A stretch of DNA of 57,031 nucleotides from the NCBI GenBank assembly GCA_934746015.1, contig CAKVEW010000018.1:1-57031 (forward strand), in the 5' to 3' direction. The translations under genes and the position numbers were made by a program. The notes beneath the pieces are model-generated. The model made no database searches. It was not told the DNA's origin and saw nothing but the letters and a program-made list of their open reading frames with translations. Shown here one piece after another: positions 46,068 through 54,676 of the stretch (position 1 is its first letter; each line of letters starts with the position of its first letter). Origin of the DNA: an uncultured Clostridium sp. (GTDB lineage Bacteria > Bacillota > Clostridia > Clostridiales > Clostridiaceae).

Positions 46068-46589
46068 TTATTCCCTACATTTTTCTTTACATTTATTTGA
46101 TTTACATGTTGAAATTGCTCCAAGTGTAGCATTGTTAAATGTAACAATACCTGAAGCTGTTGCAGTAGCTGTTGCAACTACTGTATAAGTGCAACAATCA
46201 TCTTCACATGAATCAGAATCACAGATAAAGAAAGATAATGGTAGTGTAGCTCCTGCAGTAAGGGTTACAGTCCAAGCAGGTCCAATAGGAGCTGGTGTAA
46301 ATTGATGTCTGCATTGTTTAAATACTCTTAAAGTTACTGTACCAGCAAATCCGTCAGTTGCTGTAGAAATAATTGTTGCAAATTCTAATTTAGTTATTGG
46401 ATCACATAAGCAAGTGTTATCTACTGTAACTGATGCAATTGTACCAGTTGCTGTAGGTGCTGCAGCTGTTGTAAGAATTTGTGCTGAACTAGGGCATCCA
46501 CATTTTATAATTGTTGGACATTTATTTTCTTCTTCTCTTCTTTTTTCTCTTCCACAAGGTTCATAATAACCTCTTGACATTGAATTCAT
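46068..46589 (-). CDS. DUF4489 family protein
   Basis: A 173-aa Cys-rich protein of the clostridial DUF4489 family. A charged, Cys-containing N-terminus (YYEPCGREKRREEENKC) precedes a Thr/Ala-rich beta domain (VTVDNTCLCDPITKLEFA, LRVFKQCRH, FICDSDSCEDDCCTYTV) and a Cys/Lys tail. Function unknown; the composition suits a disulfide-linked structural protein. The start ATG lies eight bases after GGGAGG. It follows paralogue 2 by 117 bases on the same strand and may share its sigma-K-like promoter. Confidence 0.8.
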   Translation of the reverse strand: MNSMSRGYYEPCGREKRREEENKCPTIIKCGCPSSAQILTTAAAPTATGTIASVTVDNTCLCDPITKLEFATIISTATDGFAGTVTLRVFKQCRHQFTPAPIGPAWTVTLTAGATLPLSFFICDSDSCEDDCCTYTVVATATATASGIVTFNNATLGAISTCKSNKCKEKCRE

Positions 46590-46706
46590 AAATTGAATCC
46601 TCCCTTTTATATAATAAGAATATTTCTAAATTAGTATTTATAGTTTTTTATTTATTTTTTATTTTTAAGATAATTTATTGTTTATCTTTTGTAATTTTAG
46701 TTTTAA

Positions 46707-47465
46707 TTATCTTTCCTCATCATCACATTCTTGGAATAGTGGTTCTAAATTTTGATCTGGATAGAACTTAGGAACTGGTGCTCTATCAAATCTTTCACAT
46801 GGATCTTCTTCTGGTTCTTCTTCGCAAGCTTCTCTTGGTACAGGGCAGTAATCATAAGCTGGAATTAAAAGTTGTACTAATAATTGACATTTTACTACTA
46901 TGAAATAACCTAAGGTTATATCTAAAACCTCATCACCAGCTTCATCCTCTACTATTTGTCCATCTAACGACTCTGCTACCATTTCAAGCTTAATTATATT
47001 AGACTCTTCACAAGTACAATCTTCATCACTACTTGCTGAAATTTGTGCTATAGAATCTGGACAATAGAATCTTCCTATAATGTCTGTTCTATTAATTTCA
47101 TAGAATTCACATTGAGTTACTCCACTATCATCAATATAGTCTGAATAAAAAGTAATTAAATAATTAAGAACTATCTTTTTAAAGTTTGGATCTCCTTTAA
47201 GTGGAATTTTATCAACTGATAGTAGTCTTACTCTAAAGTCCCTGCTTGATAAATATCTTTTAGGATTTACTAAAGGATTACTTCTTAGTTCTTCATCAGT
47301 TGTTAAGGTGTCTAGTCCTTCAGCATAAACTAAGCATCTCTTTATTAAGCATTGGTCAAAAACCTTTGGAACTTCTACACAAACTAACTCTGATGGATCT
47401 GGTAAACGTCCTTGCTTATTTACTAGTCCAGGTCGTGGTACGAATTTCTTAAAGTTAATGGACAT
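46707..47465 (-). CDS. Acidic Cys-containing protein, paralogue 2 (probable spore-surface protein)
   Basis: A 252-aa paralogue of the protein at 41280-42044, inverted relative to it and about 4.7 kb away. The same conserved N-terminus, ITFYSDYIDD block, LDITLGYFIVVKCQLLVQLLIPAYDYCPVPR core and acidic tail (EPEEDPCERFDRAPVPKFYPDQ) are present. Several Cys positions differ: the Cys-Asp-Gly near residue 48 is replaced by Ala-Glu-Gly, while CTCEE is new. It has its own sigma-K-like promoter and an AAAGGAGA ribosome site. No family name recognised. Confidence 0.7.
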   Translation of the reverse strand: MSINFKKFVPRPGLVNKQGRLPDPSELVCVEVPKVFDQCLIKRCLVYAEGLDTLTTDEELRSNPLVNPKRYLSSRDFRVRLLSVDKIPLKGDPNFKKIVLNYLITFYSDYIDDSGVTQCEFYEINRTDIIGRFYCPDSIAQISASSDEDCTCEESNIIKLEMVAESLDGQIVEDEAGDEVLDITLGYFIVVKCQLLVQLLIPAYDYCPVPREACEEEPEEDPCERFDRAPVPKFYPDQNLEPLFQECDDEER

Positions 47466-47521
47466 ATATTCTCCTTTCCTAAAAACTACAATACTATATA
47501 TTGATTTTTGTAATTATAGTA

Positions 47522-47548
47522 CATATTATGAAGTAATATAAAAGATGT
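47522..47548 (-). promoter_or_regulatory. Sigma-K-like promoter of paralogue 2
   Basis: On the minus strand AC (47548-47547), a 16-base spacer and CATAATATG (47530-47522), one base off CATANNATA. It lies 57 bases before the start codon, close to the position of the matching promoter before paralogue 1. Confidence 0.55.
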
Positions 47549-47592
47549 GATATTTAATTGTCTTATACTAGAGTTTTTTATATATTTTTTTA

Positions 47593-47635
47593 CAAAAAAA
47601 ACTGTACCAAACACTATATGCTTGGTACAGTTTTT
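47593..47635. terminator. Terminator after the DUF1858 gene
   Basis: A 14-bp stem (47597-47610 with 47622-47635; ACTGTACCAA / TTGGTACAGT core), with T runs on both strands. It ends the operon to its right on the minus strand. Confidence 0.88.
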
Positions 47636-47642
47636 ATTAATA

Positions 47643-47825
47643 TTACTTATTTAAAGCTTCTAATAAAGATTCTAAATTTAATCCATGAACCTTTGCTGCA
47701 TCTTCAATACTTTCAGCTTGAGCTGATGGGCATCCTATACATCCCATTCCAAAGCTCATTAATATTTCTGGAGCATTTTCCTTAATTCTTACAACTTCCC
47801 CTATAGTCATGTCCTTAGTAATCAT
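47643..47825 (-). CDS. DUF1858 redox-disulfide protein
   Basis: A 60-aa protein: MITKDMTIGEVVRIKENAPEI, then Cys29 and Cys32 in GMGCIGCPSA, then EDAAKVHGLNLESLLEALN. The layout equals the N-terminal ScdA_N domain of RIC/ScdA/YtfE iron-centre repair proteins, where the cysteine motif is followed by a similar helix. Family members are often tied to hybrid-cluster or hemerythrin proteins. Last gene of the operon, 60 bases after the hemerythrin gene. Confidence 0.85.
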   Translation of the reverse strand: MITKDMTIGEVVRIKENAPEILMSFGMGCIGCPSAQAESIEDAAKVHGLNLESLLEALNK

Positions 47826-47885
47826 ATTATATCACCTATCCTTATGTTTTTTAGATCCAATAATAATTTTAAAATATCTTAATTG

Positions 47886-48437
47886 TTATATGCAATATTT
47901 ATTTTTTAATTTTTCCAATATATATAAATTTTTATCTTTTACATCATTAAATTCATTTTCAAAATTTACACATTCACTATTTATTAAATTCATAGTATCT
48001 TCTTTTAGTTCTCTTTGTGCAAACTTATAAATAACATTATCTTCTTTATGGATATGCCTTTCTAAAAGATTAGTATAAGATACAGCATTTGCTATTATAT
48101 CAAGTTTAGCCTCTTCATTTCCTTTTTTTAAGCTTTCTAAAGCCTCACTTAAACTTGATATATATAATCTTCCTAAATCATGTTCAACTAACATTCCATA
48201 TTTAACAACTTTCTCTGCAGTTTCTCCTATTTCATCTACCATTCTATTAAATAGCATTATTTCTTCTTTTTTATGATGATGAGAATCTGCATAATTTCTT
48301 ATAAATTGAATCATTTTATTGAAGTCTTCATAATTAACATCTTTACCTTCTAATATAGAGTAAGATGCTTTTCTTACTATTTTTAGCATAGTCTTAATAT
48401 TTTCATGCTCTTCCATCATTAATTTTATTGCATCCAT
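47886..48437 (-). CDS. Hemerythrin-domain protein
   Basis: A 183-aa four-helix protein. Candidate di-iron ligands are His11 (EEHENI), His53-55 (SHHHKKEE), Glu58/59, His86 (VEHDLGR) and His128/His130 with Glu132 (ERHIHKED). Such proteins bind O2 or NO or repair damaged iron-sulfur clusters. It starts eight bases after the 211-aa gene. The DUF1858 gene downstream supplies what would be the N-terminal part of a RIC protein. Confidence 0.9.
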   Translation of the reverse strand: MDAIKLMMEEHENIKTMLKIVRKASYSILEGKDVNYEDFNKMIQFIRNYADSHHHKKEEIMLFNRMVDEIGETAEKVVKYGMLVEHDLGRLYISSLSEALESLKKGNEEAKLDIIANAVSYTNLLERHIHKEDNVIYKFAQRELKEDTMNLINSECVNFENEFNDVKDKNLYILEKLKNKYCI

Positions 48438-48445
48438 ATTTTCAC

Positions 48446-49081
48446 CTATACTCTTTCTATAGAGAATTCATTATTTCCTAGGAAACAATACTTGTAATTA
48501 CTATTAACTTTATTAACAAATGACTTTATCCATAAGTCTCTTAAATTATAAAATAAATTAACATCTCCACCTACAGTATCCCAAAGTTCCTTATGAACAC
48601 AAATTCTTCTTTTCCAAAGTAGTTTATCTTCATCTTGTGATATAACTTCATTTACTCTATCACATGGCATTCCATCTAAAATATAGTCATTAACAGCATT
48701 AAATATATCAAGGGCATCATTTACTGACTTTCCTGATTCTATAACCTGGTTAGCTGCTTTTAATCCTTGATTTATGAATAAATCTTCCAACTTCTCTTTT
48801 GTTCCTTCTTTTTTTAAGATATTTACAGTCCAAGTTGCAAGTCTATATTCTGCAGAATGGATTCTATCTTGAAGCCATCCATGTATATTGGAAGTATCTA
48901 TCATTTCTTCTAAAGGAAGCTTAGGTAATTTCTCACCATATTTATTATTTATTTCAATAGATAAAGTATCTACATCTAATCCTTCTTTTTTCGCTAAGTT
49001 AATTATTTCTTCTTCAAGGTCTTCAAACCAAACTATCTTATTAAATAACCAATAATGAATTTTTCCTAAAAATAAGCTCAT
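48446..49081 (-). CDS. Conserved protein of unknown function, 211 aa
   Basis: Not recognised. It is soluble, mostly helical and acidic, without signal peptide. Notable segments are HGWLQDRIHSAEYRLATW (His67, His75), ILDGMPCDRVNEV and WKRRICVHKELWDTVGGD; the His, Cys and Glu could bind metal, but no known motif is formed. The start ATG follows TTGGAGG. It is the first gene of the hemerythrin/DUF1858 operon, directly behind the palindrome at 49142-49155, so it is likely part of the same stress response. Confidence 0.7.
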   Translation of the reverse strand: MSLFLGKIHYWLFNKIVWFEDLEEEIINLAKKEGLDVDTLSIEINNKYGEKLPKLPLEEMIDTSNIHGWLQDRIHSAEYRLATWTVNILKKEGTKEKLEDLFINQGLKAANQVIESGKSVNDALDIFNAVNDYILDGMPCDRVNEVISQDEDKLLWKRRICVHKELWDTVGGDVNLFYNLRDLWIKSFVNKVNSNYKYCFLGNNEFSIERV

Positions 49082-49113
49082 ATCTTTCCTCCAATTATTT
49101 ATTTTCTAAAGAT

Positions 49114-49155
49114 AGTCTAACATAATAATTACAGACTTTCGGTAACATAAGTTAC
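49114..49155 (-). promoter_or_regulatory. GTAAC-N4-GTTAC palindrome and -10 of the hemerythrin operon
   Basis: GTAAC-ATAA-GTTAC at 49142-49155 is a perfect inverted repeat typical in form of CRP/FNR-family sites. On the minus strand TAGACT (49119-49114) matches TATAAT at four of six bases. Its expected start, near 49107, puts the palindrome centre 41.5 bases upstream, the class II activator position. No good -35 is seen, as expected for activator dependence. The regulator is unknown; HcpR is the likeliest candidate. Confidence 0.5.
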
Positions 49156-49158
49156 ACA

Positions 49159-49932
49159 TCATAATTTATCTATTACTTCTAAATTTAATTTTTTTGCAAA
49201 ATCTTCTCCCATATATCTGTTTCTTAGATCTTCTGGAAAATGTGCATCTACTCCTAAAATTCTTTTTACATTATACTCTTTAGATAATTTCCAAAAATCT
49301 TCTATAGGATAGAAATATCTTTCTCCCAAGTTATATTTAACTTTCCCTCTTTTGAAACCATTTATGTTTATTTCTATTGGAAAATCCAGTCTTTCAGCAG
49401 CTTCTAAAATTCTTCTTGATGCTTTTATTGAATATTCATCCCAGTCTCTATATCTAACTCCAAATAAATCTGGATGAGCTAAGCAGTCAAAAAATCCACT
49501 TTCCATTGACTTAATAATATAATCAGTATAAATTTCTAATATTTCTGGAGTTAGCTTTATTCCCCCTACGTATGTCCATTCTCCTTTATAAGGGAAAAAG
49601 TGTACTCCTAATAATAAATAATCTACTTTATACTTTTCTCTAAAGTCATTATATAGCCAATGATAATCTTCAAAGTATTCACATTCTATTGCTTTTTTTA
49701 TAGATATTTTTCCTTTATATTTTTCCTTTGCATCATCTATTTCCTTAAAATATATTGGTAAATCTTCATAATTCATTCTATTTTCATTATCTATATTCTT
49801 TGCTGGATGCGGTAGATGGTCAGATATTCCTATTTCATCATATCCTTCTCTTATTGCTTCTTCTATATAGTCTTCAATTGTACCAACTGCATGATTACAT
49901 CTATAATTATGTGTATGATAATTAGTTTTCAT
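49159..49932 (-). CDS. hisK: Histidinol-phosphatase, PHP family
   Basis: A 257-aa metal-dependent phosphatase of the PHP family that makes histidinol in histidine synthesis (HisK type). Metal ligands are seen in YHTHNYRCNHA (His6, His8), GISDHLPH, IECEYFED, LLGVHFFP, LAHPDLFG and GVDAHFPEDL. Length is usual. Not in a his operon; the gene ends just before the palindrome at 49142. Related PHP phosphatases act on other substrates, so the exact activity is probable rather than certain. Confidence 0.85.
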   Translation of the reverse strand: MKTNYHTHNYRCNHAVGTIEDYIEEAIREGYDEIGISDHLPHPAKNIDNENRMNYEDLPIYFKEIDDAKEKYKGKISIKKAIECEYFEDYHWLYNDFREKYKVDYLLLGVHFFPYKGEWTYVGGIKLTPEILEIYTDYIIKSMESGFFDCLAHPDLFGVRYRDWDEYSIKASRRILEAAERLDFPIEININGFKRGKVKYNLGERYFYPIEDFWKLSKEYNVKRILGVDAHFPEDLRNRYMGEDFAKKLNLEVIDKL

Positions 49933-50040
49933 ATTATCACCTATCCTTTTTCTTATTTTATTTCAATTCTTTTTTATAATAACATATTAATATAAAAATC
50001 TCCAAAATTCATCATTTTAAACACTTTGGTAAATTTCAAC

Positions 50041-50072
50041 AAAAAAAATACTGAAAATAAAAATTCTCAGTA
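50041..50072 (-). terminator. Terminator after the 301-aa membrane protein gene
   Basis: On the minus strand TACTGAGAA / TTTTCAGTA (one G-U pair) forms a 9-bp stem followed by eight T. Confidence 0.7.
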
Positions 50073-50102
50073 ATTTTTTTAGAAAAGTAAGGATAAAACT
50101 TG

Positions 50103-51008
50103 CTAAATAAAATCCATTCTTACTCCCTGAACCTCTATAACCCTTTTACTAATTGCTCCATGAACTACAACAACTTCATCTCTTTCTTGAATATAACAAT
50201 AATTTCTTACCTTAAAAGTAATTTCTTCTTCTGTCTCATAATTAGTAATATATACTTTATATACTGGAATTCTAGATTTACTACTGGTTATGTCAATAAT
50301 TCCTGTACATATTCCACTAGTCTTAGTATATAAACCCAAAATAACTTCAATAAAATAAATTATATCTTGTATAAAAATTATTAAAAACCAAAATGCTGTA
50401 ATCTCAAATCTTCCTAAGAATAATATAATTAAAAATAAAATATTATATTTTCTTATTCTATGAATTCTGTCACTCCATTTCACCTTCATATGGGGATAAA
50501 ATCTAATTTTAATCCTCCAAAAGACATTACTCTCCTTATCAATGCTTCCTGGATAATTAAAATCTCTTTTCCACCTAAGCTGAATATCCATTAATTCATA
50601 AGATACTATTTTTCTTTCATTTATATATAGAATTACTAAAATAGCTTCTATTAATATTTCAAGTCTAATTAATATTAAATCTTTAAATATCATAGAAATT
50701 ATTAAGGTAAATATAGCAAATATTATGCATATTATTTTATAAATAAAAGTTTTCTTTTTCGTGTTTATCATAATTTCATCATTAACAGCTAACTTAATAT
50801 TCCCAATAGAAAAAACACCTAAAATTAAAACAGAAAATGCCATCATTATGCTTAGGCCATGTAAATCTATAGAATTAAAAAATTCTATATTAATTTCTTT
50901 ATATCTTAAAAAATATGATATATTTCCTATTAACCCCATAATAAGTCCTGCAACAAAGAAAACTCTTAACTGTTCTAAGCTTCTTCTTTCAGACCCCATT
51001 GTTCCCAT
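50103..51008 (-). CDS. Membrane protein of unknown function, 301 aa
   Basis: Not recognised. Hydrophobic segments lie at about 12-32, 43-66, 86-106, 108-127 and a pair at about 188-228, so there are six or so helices. The C-terminal 70 residues form a soluble beta-rich domain (PVYKVYITNYETEEEITFKVRN, DEVVVVHGAISKRVIEVQGVRM) that may be an OB-like fold, as in some NfeD or membrane-associated proteins. The start ATG follows TAGGAG. Divergent from the threonine aldolase gene; no operon partner. Confidence 0.7.
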   Translation of the reverse strand: MGTMGSERRSLEQLRVFFVAGLIMGLIGNISYFLRYKEINIEFFNSIDLHGLSIMMAFSVLILGVFSIGNIKLAVNDEIMINTKKKTFIYKIICIIFAIFTLIISMIFKDLILIRLEILIEAILVILYINERKIVSYELMDIQLRWKRDFNYPGSIDKESNVFWRIKIRFYPHMKVKWSDRIHRIRKYNILFLIILFLGRFEITAFWFLIIFIQDIIYFIEVILGLYTKTSGICTGIIDITSSKSRIPVYKVYITNYETEEEITFKVRNYCYIQERDEVVVVHGAISKRVIEVQGVRMDFI

Positions 51009-51107
51009 AATAATTACTCCTATTATAAATTTTTAATTACTATATACTTTTATTATACTATAATAAGATTAAAAGTAGTTACAAACTATTAAAAAGGAGG
51101 TATTATT

Positions 51108-52142
51108 ATGAAATTTATAGATTTAAGAAGTGATACAGTTACTGAACAACCAGACTTTATGAAAGAAGCAATGTTTAAAGCAGAAGTTGGTGACGATGTC
51201 TATGGAGATGATCCTACAGTTAAAAAACTTGAAACTCTAGCTGCAGAAATTGTTGGAATGGAATCAGCCTTATTTATACCAAGTGGTACTTTTGGGAATC
51301 AGCTTGCATTATTTACTCACTGCAGACGAGGTAGCGAAGTAATAATTGCTGACTCTAACCATATTATTGCCCATGAAGTTGGGGCAAGCTCTGTAATAGC
51401 TGGTGTACAACTAAGAGCTATAGATGCTCCAAATGGTGTATTAAATTCAAAGGAAATTGAAAAAAGAATACGCTTTGAAGAAGATGATATTCATTTTCCT
51501 TCAACTTCACTTATTTGTATAGAAAATGCTCATTCTAGTGGAAATGTGTTAACTATTGAAAATATGAAAGATATATATAATGTAGCTAAAAAATATAATC
51601 TGCCAATTCATTTAGATGGAGCAAGATTATTTAATGCTTCAGCAGCTCTTAATGTTGATGTTAAGGAAATCACTAAATATTGTGATTCAGTTATGTTCTG
51701 CTTATCAAAGGGATTATGTTCTCCTGTTGGATCTATTTTGGCAGGAAGTAAAGATTTCATAGATAAAGCTAGAAAAAAAAGAAAATTAATGGGTGGTGGT
51801 CTAAGACAAGCTGGATTTTTAGCAGCTGCTGGAATAGTATCATTAGAGGAAATGACTAAAAGACTAAAGGAAGATCATGATAATGCTAAATTACTTGCTG
51901 AAGAATTAAATAAAATTCCAGAAATTGAAGTTGATTTACATAACTTAAAAATTAATATGGTTTTCTTTAGATTTAAAGATAAAAATATAAATACTCAAGA
52001 TTTAGTTAAGTATTTCATAGAAAATAATATTAAAATTAATGATGTAGAAAATGGTCTTATGAGATTTGTAACTCATTACTGGATTACAAAAGATGATGTA
52101 TACAAAATCATTGAAGTCTTAAAATCATTTTTAAAGAAATAA
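51108..52142 (+). CDS. ltaE: Low-specificity L-threonine aldolase
   Basis: A 344-aa PLP enzyme that cleaves L-threonine or L-allo-threonine to glycine and acetaldehyde. The N-terminus FIDLRSDTVTEQP, VGDDVYGDDPTV and the PLP Lys201 in FCLSKGLCSPVGS are diagnostic. Strong AAGGAGG ribosome site. Monocistronic, ended by the hairpin at 52146-52165. Confidence 0.95.
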   Translation: MKFIDLRSDTVTEQPDFMKEAMFKAEVGDDVYGDDPTVKKLETLAAEIVGMESALFIPSGTFGNQLALFTHCRRGSEVIIADSNHIIAHEVGASSVIAGVQLRAIDAPNGVLNSKEIEKRIRFEEDDIHFPSTSLICIENAHSSGNVLTIENMKDIYNVAKKYNLPIHLDGARLFNASAALNVDVKEITKYCDSVMFCLSKGLCSPVGSILAGSKDFIDKARKKRKLMGGGLRQAGFLAAAGIVSLEEMTKRLKEDHDNAKLLAEELNKIPEIEVDLHNLKINMVFFRFKDKNINTQDLVKYFIENNIKINDVENGLMRFVTHYWITKDDVYKIIEVLKSFLKK

Positions 52143-52145
52143 TTT

Positions 52146-52180
52146 GGAGCTGCCTAAGCAGCTCCACTTATTTTTATATT
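52146..52180 (+). terminator. Terminator after ltaE (GAGCTGC-type hairpin, copy 3)
   Basis: GGAGCTGC-CTAA-GCAGCTCC (52146-52165) followed by ACTTATTTTTATATT. The 20 bases of this hairpin are identical to those at 30117-30136. Confidence 0.8.
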
Positions 52181-52192
52181 AAAATAATAATA

Positions 52193-54544
52193 TTATTCTG
52201 TTCTTAATGCCTCAACTGGATCTTTCTTAGATGCCATCTTAGCTGGAATAGATCCTCCAATCATAGTTAAACATACACTTATAATAACTAATACTATAGC
52301 ATGAACTGGATTTAAAACAGCTACATCTTTTAGATCAGTAATTTTATACAATATACTATTGGTTGGAAATGTTAAAAGGTAAGCAATAACTATTCCTAAA
52401 ATTCCTGAACAACTTCCTACAATAAATGTTTCAGCATTAAATACTCTAGTTATATCTTTCTTCCTTGCACCTAAAGCTCTTAAAACGCCTATTTCTTTTG
52501 TTCTTTCAAGTACAGATATATAAGTTATTATTCCTACCATAATTAATGATACTACTAATGATATTGCTGCAAAGGCTACTAATACCATAGTAATTGCATC
52601 CATAATTCCACCTGATAAACTTACAAATGTACTCGCCATGTCATTATATATAATTACATCTTCTTTATCTTTTCCTTCATTCCAATCATCTAAATAATCT
52701 GTTATAGCTTCTTTAGTAGCAAAATCTTTTGGATATACAGTTATCATATATGGAGTTGAAGTTTCACCTATAGAAGCAAGTATATTTTCTTTAGTATTTG
52801 TATTACCTGAGTCTGGCATATCGCTTTCCTTCTTAAAGCTTTCTCCTGTAAATATATTATAAGAAGCTTCTTCCTGCGCCTTTACAACTTCTGATTTTTT
52901 TGCATCTTCTATAAAATATCTACTCAATTCATCTGAATAAGATAATCCTTGTGATAATACTGGTATAGATACATCTTTTTTAACTCTTAAAATACCTGAT
53001 ATCTTTAATGATATAGCTCTTTCATTATTATATATTTCACTCATATCATTTGGATCTCCAGCTAGAGTATAGTAGTTTCCTATTTTTTTATAATAATCAT
53101 CATTTAAGATTGCCTTTATTTCATACCCTACTACATCATTAAAACTAATTTCCTCTTTGGTACTGTCAATTCCTAATGCCTCTAAAACGGAAGTATCTAG
53201 CTTATTATACTCATCTACTACTAATATTAAATCATTCATTGTTTTTGGATAGCTACCTGCAAGTAAATCATAGGAAGTTTCTAAATATCCTTCTGAGTTC
53301 TTATCTATCTTAATTGGATATGAAGATAAATTTAAATCTGAAGCATTAATTGGAGTTGCTATACTTCCATCACTTTTCAAAAGATTCATATTAACTAAAC
53401 GAGTAAATGAAAGACCTGAAAGTAATGTTTCATCAATATCCTCAATATATTTTACATACTCCTCTGAAAGCTTATTAGTATGCATAATAGTATTTTCTTT
53501 ACTATTGTAAGGATATATTACATCTGTATCAGGAAACTTACTAGAATCTCCATCCTCTTCTGAATTTTTATTTTTCATTTCTTTACTATGTTCCATCATT
53601 GAATTTATATCCATTTCGGCTGCTTTCTTGCTTATAATAATAGGAAAACCTGATAATGTATCCGACTCAAATATATCTATTTGTTTATCAAACCCATTAG
53701 ATAATGATAATATTAATGCTATTCCTATAATACCAATACTTGAAGCAAAGGCAGTTAAAAATGTTCTCCATTTTTTAGTCCTTATATTCATACCTGATAG
53801 TTTTAATGCTGTAAAAAAGCTCATACTTGTTTTCTTAAGACTATAAGAAGCATTACTTTTTTCTTCTTCTAACGGATTTGTATCTGAAATAACATTACCA
53901 TCCCTAAATTCTACTATTCTATCGGCATAATCTTTTGCTAACTCTGGATTATGTGTTACCATTATTACTAATTTATCTTTAGCTATATCTTTTATAAGGT
54001 CCATAATTTGAACACTAGTCTTAGTATCTAAGGCTCCTGTTGGTTCATCTGCTAGTATAATATCTGGATCATTTGCAAGAGCTCTTGCTATAGCAACCCT
54101 TTGCATTTGCCCTCCCGAAAGTTGATTAGGTCTCTTATGTATATGATCTTTTAGACCAACTCTTTCTAATACTTCTACTGCCTTTTTATGCTTTTCTGTT
54201 GCTGAAACTCCACTTAATGTCATACCCATTTCAACATTATCCAAAATACTTAAATGACTTATTAAATTATAACTTTGGAATACAAAACCTATACTATTAT
54301 TTCTATATGCATCCCATTCTGAGTCCTTAAATTCCTTTGTAGATTTCCCATTTATAATAAGATCACCACTATCATACTTATCTAACCCACCTATAACATT
54401 AAGACAAGTAGTCTTACCTGAACCACTTGGTCCTAATATGGCTACAAATTCATTTTCTCTAAAATTTAAGCTTACCCCATCTAACGCAACCTGCTTAAAA
54501 TCACCTGTTATATAAGATTTTTTTATATTTTTTAGTGATAACAT
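52193..54544 (-). CDS. MacB-like ABC transporter, ATPase fused to FtsX-type permease
   Basis: A 783-aa fusion. An N-terminal ATPase (Walker A GPSGSGKTT near 37-45, signature LSGGQMQRVAIARAL, Walker B IILADEPTGALD) is joined to a four-helix FtsX-type permease: one helix at about 263-283, a large extracytoplasmic domain (about 290-650, with Lys/Asp/Ser-rich parts) and three helices at the end (VLERTKEIGVLRALGARKKDI between). Such proteins export or release peptides, lipids or drugs, or serve as mechanotransmitters. No MacA-type partner or two-component system adjoins. Strong AGGAGGAG ribosome site. Confidence 0.92.
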   Translation of the reverse strand: MLSLKNIKKSYITGDFKQVALDGVSLNFRENEFVAILGPSGSGKTTCLNVIGGLDKYDSGDLIINGKSTKEFKDSEWDAYRNNSIGFVFQSYNLISHLSILDNVEMGMTLSGVSATEKHKKAVEVLERVGLKDHIHKRPNQLSGGQMQRVAIARALANDPDIILADEPTGALDTKTSVQIMDLIKDIAKDKLVIMVTHNPELAKDYADRIVEFRDGNVISDTNPLEEEKSNASYSLKKTSMSFFTALKLSGMNIRTKKWRTFLTAFASSIGIIGIALILSLSNGFDKQIDIFESDTLSGFPIIISKKAAEMDINSMMEHSKEMKNKNSEEDGDSSKFPDTDVIYPYNSKENTIMHTNKLSEEYVKYIEDIDETLLSGLSFTRLVNMNLLKSDGSIATPINASDLNLSSYPIKIDKNSEGYLETSYDLLAGSYPKTMNDLILVVDEYNKLDTSVLEALGIDSTKEEISFNDVVGYEIKAILNDDYYKKIGNYYTLAGDPNDMSEIYNNERAISLKISGILRVKKDVSIPVLSQGLSYSDELSRYFIEDAKKSEVVKAQEEASYNIFTGESFKKESDMPDSGNTNTKENILASIGETSTPYMITVYPKDFATKEAITDYLDDWNEGKDKEDVIIYNDMASTFVSLSGGIMDAITMVLVAFAAISLVVSLIMVGIITYISVLERTKEIGVLRALGARKKDITRVFNAETFIVGSCSGILGIVIAYLLTFPTNSILYKITDLKDVAVLNPVHAIVLVIISVCLTMIGGSIPAKMASKKDPVEALRTE

Positions 54545-54676
54545 ACTTCTCCTCCTGGTATATTTTTTAATATATTAATATTCTATATTATACTTCATTT
54601 TAATGAATTGAATATAAATTTTTTATTATATATTTATAATTATATCCAAGTTTAAGATCTATTTGTAAAAATTTAA

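Noticed and set aside
41280..47465. Invertible DNA segment between the two paralogous genes
   Set aside because: The genes are inverted copies but differ at many nucleotides, with no recombinase gene or perfect repeat at their edges; efficient inversion is unlikely.
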